Assembly: GCA_020912385.1 (NCBI GenBank)
Contig: CP087212.1
Span: 2,477,633 to 2,541,632, forward strand
Reading direction: 5' to 3'
Source of the DNA: Neofusicoccum parvum
Lineage: Eukaryota; Ascomycota; Dothideomycetes; Botryosphaeriales; Botryosphaeriaceae
Length of the DNA: 64,000 nt
The notes under the pieces were generated by a model. That model did no database searches. It saw only the letters and a program-made list of their open reading frames with translations, and was not told the DNA's origin. The translations under genes were made by a program, and so were the position numbers. Below are positions 52,653-63,883 of this stretch, piece by piece; the stretch's first letter is position 1, and each line of letters starts with the position of its first letter.

Positions 52653-54716
52653 AATTGAGTTGAGTTGAGTTGAATTCATTTACCCTGACCCATCGCCCTG
52701 AGCGATATGCAGGCTACGACTATTCAAAGAATTTCAATGCTAGTATACATGTTGTGTGTCAATTTGAGAGAAGGAGAAGGTAAAGGGAGGTGGAGAGTAA
52801 GGTGTTAGGTGTGTGCTGTAAAGAGTGTTCTACGCTATGGGTTCATCTCTGTTTATAAACCGCTGTGTGTCTTGCGCAAAGCTGAGTACAGCCTGTAGCT
52901 GTGATGCTGTTATCCTCCACTTGTTTTTGCTTTGGGTGGCTGCTGTGTTGCTTGGTGGCTTTCCACCTAGCAAGGCCGGTAGGCTGTTCTGTTGGAGTCC
53001 ACTATCTTGGAGCATCTTTTGACGGCTTTGCTGGAGCAGGTGGCAATTAAGAAGGACATGTGAGACTGATTTAACTTCTCCACATTCACACTGCTCATCA
53101 TTGATTCGGCCCATCCGCTTGCGGTGTTGGTTAAGCCAGCAATGGCCTGTTCGTAGCTGGGCAAGGAGACTAGCCAGGCTCCTTGGAAGCTTGTCGTATA
53201 AGTGTCGGGTGTGAAGGCCTGGTGGTGCTGTATCAATGTTTCGAAGGTGTTAGCCTTTGTCTGAGTTCTTCCACTCTGCTGTCCAGGATGCATGTGCTGC
53301 TTCTTTGGATGCCTGGATCTGGAGCGATGCTAGTGGTTTGAAGCTGTGTTCTCTAAGACGTGTAGTTGCAGCTTTAGCAAGCTTATCTGCTTCTTCGTTT
53401 CCTCTGATTCTGCTGTGACTTGGGACCCATTGAAGGGAAAAGCTAATCTGATGGCTGTCTCTAATCTTCTGGGCTGTTTCTGTGATGGACCGCACTATGC
53501 CTTGACCTGATCGCCGTTTGTGTGGGTTTGCTAATGCTTGTAAGGCTGCCTTCGAATCGCTGTAGATTGTGTAGGATACCGGGTTTGAATTGCCTTCTTC
53601 AAGGTTTTGTTCTACTGCCAGTTCCATGCCGGTACTGATAGCAACAAGCTCCGCAGCTGTGATGCTATAGAACCTACTAGAGCCAACTCCTTTCTGGGCT
53701 TGCCTGTGGATTTTTTGCGTCTGATTGAGGATTGCTGCAGCTGCTCCAAGTTGTCCTTCTATTTTAGATGCAACTGTGAAGACTCTTCTAGACTGGTTCG
53801 AATAGAGCATTTCTTTAAAGTCCTCTAGAGTCTGAGATTCCGGAAGCTGTAGTTGAATATCATCCAGAGGCAGAGGTTTCCACGGTGGAAGGGGGTAGGT
53901 GTCGATTACTTCAATGTCTTCCACTAGGCTTGGGCTTTGTAGCTTGAGAGTTGCATTGAGGGGGCTAAGAAAGCTAACGGCTAGGTCGAGCTTTCGGGTT
54001 CCTTTAACCAGCACCTTGCATGGGTGTGAGGTTGGAAGTGTTTTAAGATTGCAGATAACCCTCTCTGCTCTGGCTTGAAGGCGTAGCTTTGTTGGTAGAA
54101 GAAAGTTTTCGTAATCCAGTGCTTCAGTTGATACAGTACGGAAGGCTGAGATAGCCTTGGTTGTTGCCATTCGCTGGACTCTAGAGAGCACTGCCACCTG
54201 CCATTTACATCTCTTTGGGGAGTGCCACACCGTTGAGGCATAGTCCATTTGGGGAACCACGCATGCTTGGTAGAGCTGGCGCATCTGTTTTGGGCGGAGG
54301 TGTCGTAGTCTACCTATGGCCAGGTAGGTCTTAGTTGCTCGTGTAACTGCTCTCTGAACATAGGCTCTCCACCGGAGTTGCTGGTTAAAGATAACTCCTA
54401 GCAGCTTCACTTCTTGCTTAGGCTCAATTACATGGTTGCCCATGACTATTGCTCCTGAGCAGTTCTGGTCTGGACTTCTTGTAAAGTGTATAAGCTCTGT
54501 CTTGTCTACTTTAAAGCTTGATCTAGTTTGCTCTGCCCAGCGCTGTATTCTTGGTATGTCCTCCCTTTGCAAGGCTGCAAGGTTTTTACTTGCAGATAGG
54601 CTTGTTCGCCACCGGCAGTAATCATCAATGTAGGCAGATGATCCTCCAGTGAAGTCAACTGGCTGGTCAACTAGGTCGGCGTTGTAGAAGGCAAAGAGAA
54701 TTAGTGAGAGAGGTGA
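52653..54716 (-). mobile_element. LINE family C, copy C2 (5'-truncated)
   Basis: About 2.06 kb. It has the TTGAGTTGAGTTGAGTTGAA 3' tail and the 3' UTR of C1, then ORF2 from the RNase H end back to the middle of the reverse transcriptase, where it stops at GAGAGGTGAGCC. The coding frame is continuous from the 5' truncation to 52830 with one stop near 53250. 5' truncation is normal for LINE insertion by target-primed reverse transcription. It sits inside the CCTAACC array. Confidence 0.9.
52830..54572 (-). pseudogene. ORF2 fragment of LINE C2: RT thumb and RNase H
   Basis: A 440-codon open stretch (53250-54572), then a TAA at 53250, then the same frame to 52830. Contents: thumb region VKLLGVIFNQQLRWRAYVQ and MDYASTVWHSPKRCKW, RNase H with AAELVAIST, YSDSKAALQAL, WVPSHSRIRGNEEADKLAKA, and the C-terminal CECGEVKSVSHVLLNC box. 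The first RNase H aspartate, present in C1 as VFTDASK, reads VFTVASK here, which should abolish catalysis. Confidence 0.85.
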
Positions 54717-54806
54717 GCCTAACCAAAAGGCTCGAAGGTATCCTAACCAAAAGGCTCGAAGGTATCCTAACCGAAAGGTGCGAAGGTATCCTTAACCGAA
54801 AGACGC
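54717..54806. repeat. CCTAACCGAAAGG tandem array, right part
   Basis: Three 24-bp units of the form CCTAACCAAAAGGCTCGAAGGTAT, the third with CCGAAAGGTGC, followed by CCTTAACCGAAAGACGC. They share the CCTAACC(G/A)AAAGG core with 52599-52652 but have a longer spacer. Confidence 0.85.
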
Positions 54807-54832
54807 AAATCCAGCGCGACCGCGCTGGATTT
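54807..54832. repeat. Perfect 12-bp palindrome
   Basis: AAATCCAGCGCG, AC, CGCGCTGGATTT: two 12-bp arms with a 2-nt loop. Two direct CCGCACTGGATTT copies follow at about 54874-54900, reusing the same arm. This lies between the tandem array and the TLH upstream region. Confidence 0.9.
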
Positions 54833-55023
54833 AGATTGTGTGGGAAAGAATCGTCGGGTGGGCTGGACGCGCACCGCACTGGATTTACCGCACTGGATTT
54901 GGAGCGAGGTGCTCGGATCGAGTCTACACTCGGTCAGATTTCCAAGCGTGGCTCTGCGACCACTTTTTATATGAGCCACCTTAAAATCCGACCGCTGCGT
55001 CGTGAGAAAACCAGCCACTTGGG

Positions 55024-55045
55024 GTAAGAGTAGGGTTAGGGTTGA
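55024..55045 (+). repeat. Interstitial telomere-like motif upstream of TLH
   Basis: GTAAGAGTAGGGTTAGGGTT followed by GAGG, in the same orientation as the terminal telomere, about 160 bases upstream of the TLH start codon. Only about two telomere units are present. Confidence 0.8.
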
Positions 55046-55201
55046 GGTTTTTTGATGGGGTAAGGGTGATCCGTGCGGCGGCGGCGGCAGCAGCGGCGGT
55101 AGCAGTAGTAGTAGCAGCAGCATTTACGAGCTTTCTCACACTAGCATCATTCTCTCTAGCAACTTTCAGTATTAGCAAGACAATACTAGCTAGCGCACCA
55201 A

Positions 55202-55472
55202 ATGGCGACAGCGTACTTTTATCACCAGGCGGAATACCGGCTCGCGATCTGCAGGGAGTGCCGGCACGCCGTCTGGCCGGACCAGGTGGAAGGCCATCTG
55301 CGGGGGAAACACCACCGGATGGGCCGGAAGCAGGCGGAGCTGGTCGGTGGTGAGGTTAGAAGCTGGCATGGCTTGATTGCATTCTCGAGCGAGCTGGAAG
55401 TGCCAGCCCGGGTGCAACGGCCCGTCACAGAGCTGCCACTGTTCAAGGACGGGCTGCTGTGCCAGAAGGACC

Positions 55473-55518
<46 letters not shown>

Positions 55519-58500
55519 CAGTAATAGTAGCAGCTGCCAGTACGTCTGCAGGAATGAAAGGATGATGAAAGAGCACTGGCGCACCGAGCACGGATGGTCG
55601 ATTGGAGGAGGCAAAGGCCGGCAGAGCAGGATGGTGGAAGAGGGGTTGAATAAGAGGTTCCAAGAGGCGGTAAAGCAGGTCTACTGCCAGCGCTTCTTCC
55701 CCACCTTCCACGGCTCGCAGTACTTTGAAGTGTGCCAGCCAGAGGAGCAAGCGCAGCAGGAGGACCAGGCGCAGCCCGCCCAGGAGGGAGGGGAGAGAGG
55801 GGAGGGAGGAGGGGAGCAGCTGTGGCAGCAGGCGTGGAACAAGGCGAACCAGAACTGGGAGGAGCTGGAGAAGCGGGCCCGGGCCACCATCGAGGAAGGA
55901 GAGAAGGACGAGGTCAGCCCGTGGCTGGACAGGACGCAGTGGCTGCCGTATCTGGCGCGGCTGGACCGCGACGATCTGCTAGCGTCGGTTGAGGAGCCCA
56001 ACGCCAACCCGGACAGGCCAGAGGAGGAGGAGGAGCCGGCGGCAGCGGCCATCTGGAAAGCCATGGACGAGGTTGCGCGCATCGGCCAGCAGGCGGTGAC
56101 CCAGCAGGTCGGCATATTCATCCGCATGGAGCTGATGAGGACGGAGAAGCACCAGAACCGGTACCACCCGCTGCAGCCGTACATGGAGGAAAACGCGGTC
56201 GCGGACAGGTCGAGGGCGTGGAAGCAGGTGCTGATGTTCTTCGTCAGGACGCAGCAGCAGCGGCAGCAGCAGCAGGGGCAGCAGCAGGAAGAGCATGACT
56301 GGAGAAGGCCAGAGTACAGGTTCACCCGCAGGCAGTCCAGGGCGTTCACTAGGCTGATGGAGGAGGCGGAGCAAGCTGCAAAGCAAGAAGAAGGGGGAGG
56401 AAGAGATGAAGGAAGCGAGGAAGAAGAGGGAGGAAGAAGTGATAATGATGATAATGAAGAAGAAGGAGCTGATTCAGAAGAGCAGCAGCAGCAGCAGCTG
56501 CCACCAAAGCTGTCCGGGATCCAGAAGGCGTGCTTGGACTTTTGCATTGAACTGCTGAACCAGAGGATCACGCAGCGCGAGTACGACAGCGCTCTGGTCT
56601 GCGCTCTGGCGGTGCAGGGGGTCACGCCCACCGGCTGGAGGGAGCCGGGTCTGTACACTGCGATTCTGTCGGCCATCATCAAGGTGGGGCGCTTCATGGT
56701 GGTGCAGAAGGCGCTGGAGATGGTGGGTCCAGCAGCAGCAGCAGCAGCAGCAGAAGGGGAGGAGGATGGTGGGGAGGAGTTCAGCAGTGGGGGCAGCGCA
56801 TGGGACTTTGAGGAGGAGGAGGAGGAGGAGGAGGAGGAGGAGGAGGAGGAGGAGGAGGAGGAGGAGGAGGACGGCGCTGGCGGTTATGGTGGAGGCGATG
56901 CTGGCAGCAGCAGTAGCAGCAGCCGCAGCCAGGGCGGCAGGAGCAGCAGCAGCAGCCAGGGCAGCAGGAGCAGCGCCGGCCAGGGCAGCGCCGGCCAGGG
57001 CAGCGCCGGCCAGAGCAGCAGTGGCCAGGACAGCAGCAGGAACAGCGGCCAGGGCAGCGCCAGGGACAGCAGTGGGCGCAGCGGGCGCAGCCAGGGCGGC
57101 AGGAGCAGCAGCAGCCAGAGCAGCGCCGGCCAGAGCAGCAGTGGCCAGGACAGCGCCAGCAGCAGGACCAGCAGCGGCCAGGGCAGCAGCAGGAACAGCG
57201 GCCAGGGCAGCGCCAGGGACAGCAGTGGGCGCAGCAAGCGCAGCCAGCGCAGCCAGCGCAGCCAGCGCAGCCAGATGAAGATGAGCTGCTTGGAGCTGGT
57301 GACCAAGATGATGGACAGCTTCATGATCCGAGGCAGCCACAGTCCCATGCAGTGGATACTGGATCTGCGCACTTATGGGATGAAGATCCACTACAACACC
57401 ACCACCAAGGGCCATGTGGGATGGAATGGGCGGGAGCAGCTGCTGTACCAGGGCATCCAGTTCACCATGGCCAAGTTCAGGGGCATGGTGCACGGCTTGC
57501 TGAACGACAGTCGCCAGCTGCTGCTCTAGGAGCTGCTGTTTGGCGGCCACAGCAGCCACAAGAAAGAGCATGGGGAAATGGACGTGCCAGCAGTGCCGTG
57601 GCATTCCATCAGGGACAACCCAGCCGAGGAGCGCAGAGGGTGGAGCTTTCTGCGGGACCAGCGCACCAGGCTGCTAGCAGACGGGAACACTTGGCTGTTC
57701 AACAGGATCATGGGAATCACTGCTGTGAGGAAGAGGTTCACCAGGAAAAACACGAGCTCAGGCATCAGCAGGCAGGCGGTGGATGCATATGCAGCGCAGG
57801 TGGCCGAGTTTAGGGAGAAGCTGCTGCTGCTGATGCACATCACCGGTGGGCAGCCGGCGAGAGGGCCGGAGATTCTCAGCATCAGGTACAGCAACACGGC
57901 CAAGGGAGGGCACCGCAACATCTTCGTAGAGGACGGGCTAGTCGTGTTCGTCACGCGCTACCACAAGGGCTACGCCATGTCCGGGGATGTCAAGGTGATC
58001 CACAGGTATCTGCCCAGGGAGGTGGGGGAGCTGGTGGTGTGGTATCTGTGGCTAGTCTTGCCATTCCACCAGCGCATGCTGGCAGCGGTGCGAGGTGGGA
58101 GCCAGCAGATCTCGGCCCACATGTGGCCGGCGGAGGCGGGGGAGAAGAGGTGGACGACGGAGCGCATGAGGGAGGCGATGAAGAAGGAGAGCAGGATCGG
58201 CTTAGGCCAGGAGCTGACGGTCAGAGCGTACAGGGACGTCGCCATCGGCATCAGCAGGCGGTTCATGCGCGGCTCCAGCGCGTTCAGGGTAGATGAGGAG
58301 GGGGGAGGAGAGAATGGGAATGAGCAGGAGCAGCAGCAGCAGATGGAGGTGGAGGGAGAAGACCGGGCAGCAGCAGCCATTGCAGACGCCTAGGCAGGAC
58401 ACACATCCCACACCGCGGGCTTGATCTACGCGCGTGGGATGATGGAGCAGGCGGGCGTGGTGGCGGAGAAGAGGCTGCTGTTCCGCGCTTCCAGCACCGA

Positions 58501-60871
58501 CTAGCACCGCTTCTTAGGCTTCTAGTCGGCATTTAAAAGCCAGGAACCGGCTTCTAGGAAGAGAAAGCGCTGCCCGTTTGAGGACGACGCGGACGAGGAG
58601 CGGCTAGACCGCTGGGCGAGGCTGAAGAGGGCCAACGCGAAGGAGCAGCTGCAAAGGTTGATGGGAAAGAAAGCCGAGTTCCGCAGCGTCTAGGAAGAGG
58701 CAGTGACCGCCATCTAGGCTGGAGTGAGCCCGGTGGTGGCAGTGATGCCAACCGGAGCTGGGAAAAGCATCTTGTTCATGCTGCCAGCTTGGACGGAGCC
58801 AGGAGGAACGACGGTAGTGGTAGTACCACTCATCGCGCTGCGAGCGGACATGAAAGAGCGCTGCAGCAAGCTGGGCATTAGCTGTGCAGAATAGGAGGCG
58901 AGGCGGCCACCAGACGCGGAGTCCATCGTGCTGGTCACGCCAGAGGCAGCACTGAGCGACGAGTTCATGACGTTTTTAAACCGGCTCAGGGCGATGAGGC
59001 AGCTGGACAGGATCATCATCGACGAGTGCCACGTGGTGCTGAACGACCAGGTGGACTTCCGTAAGCAGCTGCAGCAGCTGGGGAAGCTTATAGCGGCAGA
59101 AACGCAGATGGTTCTGCTCACAGCAACGCTACCACCCAGCAAAGAGGCTGAGCTGTGGCGCAGGATGGGCTGGACTGCGGCCGAGGTGGTGGTGTTCAGG
59201 GCGGTTACTACCCGCAGAAACATCAGCTACCAGGTGGTGGGGGTGGAGTTGGAGGTGGAGGTGGAGAATGGAGGAGGGAGAGGAGGGAGAGGAGGGAGAG
59301 GAGGGGGAGGAGGGGGAGGAGGGAGAGGGGGAGGATGGCGAGGAAGACAAGGAGGGAAGGAGGCGCAGAATAGGAAAATAGAAGAGATGGTGGAAGAGGA
59401 ACTACAGGCAACGGTAGAAGGAAAGGTGGTCATCTACTGCAACACAGTGACCAGGGTGAAGAGCTTGGTGGACGCAGGGCTGTTCCAGTGCGAGGCATTT
59501 TACAGCAAGATATCAGAAGCTAGGAAGAAGGAGGTGCTAGAGGACTTCAAGGCGGGAGTGGTGCGTGTAGTGGTGGCCACCAGCGCGCTGGGCATGGGGA
59601 TTGACATTCCAGGCATCAGGCTCATCATCCACACGGATGAGCCGCGGGATTTTCTGGACTACGCGCAGGAGAGCGGCAGGGCGGGAAGGGATGGACTGGC
59701 CAGCAGAGCAGTGATGGTTCAGGGGGGGGAGAAGAGCGATGACCGGCTGGTAAGGCAGTATCTAGATGGGGGACTGTGTAGGAGAACGGTGATGGACGAG
59801 TTTTTAGATGGTAGTTTTAGGCGGATAGAATGCAGGCAGGAGGAGGGGGAAGAAAAGTGTGATTTTTGTAGAAGGAGCAGGGAGTCTAGGCGAGAGATCA
59901 CGGATGATGATAATAATGATAATAATGAGGAGGAGGAGGTAGAGGAGGTAGATGAGGTGGAAGAGGTAGATGAGGTGGAAGAGGTAGACAGGGAGGTAGA
60001 GGAAGAACAGAGGGTAGACCAGTACCAGCAGCGGCAGCAGGGGCAGCAGTGGAGGGAGCAGCAGCAAAGAGAGCAGCAGTAGAGGATGCGGCAGCAGGAA
60101 AATCAGCAGCAAAGAGAGCAGCAGCAGAGGATACGACAGCAGCAAAGAGAGAAGCAGCAGGAAAATCAGCGGGAAAGTCGGCAGGAAAGTCAGCAGGAAA
60201 GACAGCAGGAGGAAGAGCAGAATGCGCAACAAAGAGAATCAGACAGGCAGGAGTTTTAAAGGCAGCAGCAGCAGCAGGTAGGAATAAGGGCAAGGCAGGC
60301 CAGGCAGACACAACAGGTGTATGCAGATGCAGAACTACTTCAGAGAAAGCTGCAGAGGTGGAAGGGGGTATGTTTAGTATGTAAGGCAGCAGGTAGGGAA
60401 GACCAGCACAGCGTCAGCCACTGTCCAACAGAGCGGGGTAGGCAGGCGGATGGGGAGAGGCGCGAGATGCAGGGAAGAATCAGGTTTGAGAGGTACTCGG
60501 GCTGCTTTCGCTGCGGGGTACCACAGGCAATCTGCAATAGATGGGAGAGTAATGGTAGGCAGGGGTGGCGGTAGGTTCAGGGCAGCGAGTACCAGTTCTT
60601 CGGGGTGATAATTGGTATATTATACGGGATCAAGCACGGGTATAAGACGGTGTGGAAGAGGTGGTTATTACGGCTAGGAGAGGAAGTAGTAGGAGCGGGA
60701 GTAGCGGCGGCGGCGGTAGAGGATAGAGATGAAGATAAAGATAGACTGCTAGGATATCTTAGACAGGTATGGAGGAAGGACGAGCTCGAGAGTAATAACT
60801 TGGCTCGGGAGTTTTTATGGCTGATAGGAAGGGTGGAGAGCTTAATAGAGGAGAGAGGAGTAGGGAGATAA
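55202..60871 (+). pseudogene. Telomere-linked RecQ-like helicase with OrsD and recombinase-like regions; ten premature stops
   Basis: One frame of 1,890 codons reading toward the telomere. Residues 1-170: Cys/His region (AICRECRHAVWPDQVEGHLR, CQYVCRNERMMKEHW) of OrsD/DUF3505 type, split by a 20-residue Ser run. About 537-560 is a Glu run, 567-690 Ser/Gly/Gln repeats. About 877-1093 is recombinase-like: GQPARGPEILS, RYHKGYA, AYRDVAIGISRRF, GLIYARGMM. Helicase: MPTGAGKS (1182), IIDECHVV (1272), LTATLPP (1306), VVIYCNT (1410), ALGMGIDIPG, QESGRAGRDG (1490). The C terminus has CLVCKAAG..HSVSHC and CFRCGVPQAIC. Stops: 57527, 58391, 58502, 58523, 58691, 58715, 58892, 60080 and 60572 (TAG), 60257 (TAA). 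Helicase motifs are intact. Gln or Trp is the expected residue wherever I can compare (58502, 58523, 60572). Family TLHs occupy chromosome ends in many fungi. Confidence 0.88.
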
Positions 60872-61755
60872 TAAAGCTAATAGATAGATAGGGCTAGCTA
60901 GTAGGTAGAGCTAGTAAGATGGAACTAATAGAGGAGTAATAGTTGAAAAGAGTGGGAATAAACAAGAAAGATAGATTTTTAGGAATAATAATAACTGGAT
61001 GTACTATATGAGTAGAATTAAATGGAATTGAATACAGATATAAAGTGATATATAAAAGAGGTGAAAGATGGATTTAAAAGAACTAGAACTAGAATTAAAG
61101 CTAGGACTAGAATTAAAACTAGAGTTGAAACTAGAGGTAGAACTAGAATTAAAACTTGAATTAAAACTAGAAGTAGAAGTAGAATTAGAAGAACTAGAAG
61201 AACTAGAAGAACTAGAAGAACTAGAAGAACTAGAAGAACTAGAAGAACTAGAAGAACTAGAAGAACTAGAAGAACTAGAAGAACTAGAAGAATTAAAAAA
61301 AAACAAAAAAAAAAAAAATAAAAAAAACTAGAAGGACTAGAAGAAGTAGAACTAGAATTAAAAGAACTAGAAGAACTAAAAGAATTAAAAAAGAATTAGA
61401 AGGACTAAAACTAAAACTAGAATTAGAAATTAAGACTAGAACTAGAGGTAGAACTAAAGGAACTAGAAGAACTAGAAGAATTAAAAAAGAAAAAAAAAAA
61501 AAAAAAAAAAAAAAACTAGAAGGAACTAGAAGAAGTAGAACTAGAATTAGAAGAACTAGAACTAAAACTAGAATTAGAAACTAAGACTAGAACTAGAACT
61601 AGAACTAGAACTAGAACTAGAACTAGAACTAGAACTAGAACTAGAGTTAAAACTAGAGGTAGAACTAAAACTAGAACTAAAAGAACTAGAAGAAGAATAA
61701 TAGATTTAAAAGTAGAGAGTAATAATTTAATATAGGAGTTTTTAACAGTTAGTAA
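60872..61755. repeat. Minisatellite block downstream of TLH
   Basis: After ~190 bases of unique-looking AT-rich sequence come arrays of GAACTAGAA-type units (61170-61290), poly-A runs (61288-61325, 61486-61515), and CTAGAA hexamers (61575-61645). The same order recurs at 63134-63800 after the duplicated TLH 3' end. Several long repetitive ORFs here (poly-Leu/Glu, poly-Ser) are artefacts of the repeats. Confidence 0.9.
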
Positions 61756-61875
61756 GAGTAGGGTGAGGGATAGTAATTTTGAGTAGGATGAGGGTTAGCA
61801 ATTTTAAGTAGGGTAAGGGTTAGTAATTTTGAGTAGGGTGAGGGTTAGTAATTTTGAGTAGAGTGAGGGTGATGT
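61756..61875 (+). repeat. Interstitial telomere-like 25-bp repeats
   Basis: Four to five units of about TGAGGGTTAGTAATTTTGAG plus TAGGG, in telomere orientation. The same unit precedes the true telomere at 63830-63880, so the internal copy marks the end of a once-terminal subtelomere unit. Confidence 0.85.
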
Positions 61876-61980
61876 ATATAGTGGTAGTGGTGGTAGTGGC
61901 GGTGGCAGCAGTGGCGGCAGCAGCGGCAGCAGCAGTAGTAGTAGTAGCCAGGATAGTAGTAGGACTAGCAGCAGCTTAGG
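61876..61980. repeat. GGTAGTGGTGGTAGTGG/AGCAG simple repeats
   Basis: Trinucleotide-rich start of the second subtelomere unit (GGTGGT then GGCAGC/AGCAGT), resembling the low-complexity Ser/Gly part of TLH. Confidence 0.6.
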
Positions 61981-62195
61981 GCAACGATGGTAGTAGTAGC
62001 AGCTAGGATAGCAGCAGGACTAGTAGTAGAGGAAGCACTAGCAGCAGTAATAGCAAAGGGAGTAGGAGAGGATGTAGCAGAGGGAGCAGCAGCAACTACA
62101 GTAGGAAAGGGAGTAGGAGAGGACGTAGTAGAGGGAGTAGCAGAGGGAGCAGTAGAGGGAGCACCAGTAGCAGTAGCAGCAGAGGGAGCACTACT

Positions 62196-62227
<32 letters not shown>

Positions 62228-63133
62228 AGGGAGCAGCAGCAGCAGCAAAGAGAGCAGGAGAGGACGCAGTAAAGGGAGTAGTAAAGAAAGCAGTAGTGGC
62301 AGTAGGAGCAGTAGCAGCAAAGAGAGCAGTAAAGAAAGCAGCAGTAGTAGTAGGAGCAGTAGTAAAGAGAGCAGCAGAGGACGTAGTAAGAAGAGCAGTA
62401 GAGAATACAGTAGGAAAATCAGCAGGAAAGTCGGCAGGGAAGTTGGAAGGAAGAGCAGAGTACGTAATAAAGAGAATTAGACAGGTAGGAGTTTCGAAGG
62501 CAGCAGCAGCAGCAGCAGGTAGGAATAAGGGTAAGGCAGGCCAGGCAGACATAATAGGTGTATACAGATGCAGAACTGCTTCAGAGAAAGCTGCAGAGGT
62601 GGAAGAGGGTGTGTTTAGTGTGCAAGGCAGCGGGTAGGGAAGACCAGCACAGTGTTAGCCACTGTCCAACAGAGCGGGGTAGGCAGGCAGATGGGGAGAG
62701 GCGCGAGATGCAGGGAAGAATCAGGTTTAAGAGGTACTCGGGCTGCTTTCGCTGCGGGGTACCACAGGCAATCTGCAACAGGTGGGAGAGTAATGGTAGG
62801 CAGGGGTGGCGGCAGGTTCAGGGCAGCGAGTGCCAGTTCTTCGGGGTGATGATTGGTACGTTGTACGGGATCAAGCACGGGTATCAAAGGGTGTGGAAGA
62901 GGTGGTTGTTACGGCTAGGAGAGAAGGAAGTAGTAGGAGGAGTGGTAGCGGCGGCAGTGGCGGCAGCGGTAGAGGATGGAGATGGAGATGGAGATGGAGA
63001 TGGAGATGAAGATAAAGATAGACTACTAGGATATCTTGGACAGGCATGGAGGAAGGACGAGCTTGAGAGCAATAACTTGGCTCGAGAGTTTTTATGGCTG
63101 ACAGGAAGGGTGGAGAGCTTAATAGAGGAGTAG
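61981..63133 (+). pseudogene. Second, partial copy of the TLH 3' end
   Basis: Colinear with TLH from its Gln/Arg-rich C-terminal section onward. From 62558 a 191-codon stretch is open: LQRKLQRWKRVCLVCKAAG, HSVSHCPTERGRQADGE, CFRCGVPQAICNRWE, then a GDGDGDGDGDEDKDR run and LGYLGQAWRKDELESNNLA. At the TLH stop 60572 this copy reads CAG, confirming Gln as ancestral. Conversely, it has TAA TAG (about 62552) where TLH reads CAA CAG. The helicase and all upstream regions are absent. The offset from the first copy is 2,241 bases at matching codons. Confidence 0.88.
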
Positions 63134-63883
63134 GAAGAGGGGTAGGAAAGTAATAGAGCTAATGGAAATAGATGGATAGGACTAGCTAGTAGGTAGAGAG
63201 AGCTAGTAAAATTTTAGAACTAATAGAGAAAGAAGTAATAGTTGAAAAAGAGTAGGTAGAAATAAATAAGAAAGATGGATTTAAAAAGAATAAATGAATA
63301 AATAAATAAACAAATAAATAAATAGTAAGTACCAGTTTATTTTAGAAATAATAATAGCTGGATAAGTATTACTATATAAATAGAATTGAGTGGAATTAAA
63401 TACGAATATTAAGTAATATATATAGAAGAGGTAAAAGATGGATTTTAAAAAAAAAACTAGAACTAGAACTAGAACTAGAACTAGAATTAAAGCTAGAACT
63501 AGAATTAAAACTAGAGTTAAAACTAGAGTTAAAACCAGAAGTAGAAGTAGAAGTAGAAGTAGAAGTAGAAGTAGAAGTAGAAGTAGAAATAAAATTAGAA
63601 GAACTAGAAGAACTAGAAGAACTAGAAAGAAGTAGAAGTAACTAGAATTAAAAGTTAGAACTAGAAATAGAAGTAGAATTTTAGAAGAACTAGAAGAACT
63701 AGAACTAAATAAAGGAAGGTAGAAGAAGAAGAAGAAGAAGAGTATAAAAGAGAAGAAATTAAATAGAAAGAAAGTAAAAGATATAATAGAAATAGAGGTA
63801 GTAAAAGTAGAATAAGAGTTGATAATTTTAGACTAGGGTGAGGGTTAGTAATTTTAGATTAGGGTGAGGGTTAGTAATTTGGG
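63134..63883. repeat. Telomere-proximal minisatellites
   Basis: AAATAAATAAATAAAC-like run (63290-63325), CTAGAACTAGAA hexamers (63455-63485), GTAGAA hexamers (63538-63588), GAACTAGAA units (63598-63630), a GAAGAAGAAG run (63720-63740), then two TAGGGTGAGGGTTAGTAATTT units leading into the telomere. Confidence 0.9.

Noticed and set aside
56474..57604. Minus-strand 376-codon Ala/Leu-rich ORF
   Set aside because: Antisense of GC-rich low-complexity TLH sequence; no domain.
55202..60871. TAG reassignment or a nonstandard genetic code
   Set aside because: The intact LINE ORF1 and other genes end normally at TAG or TAA, and identical stop patterns occur in dead LINEs, fitting RIP.
61004..61331. 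Poly-Ser (minus) and poly-Leu/Glu (plus) ORFs
   Set aside because: Translations of CTAGAA-type minisatellites.
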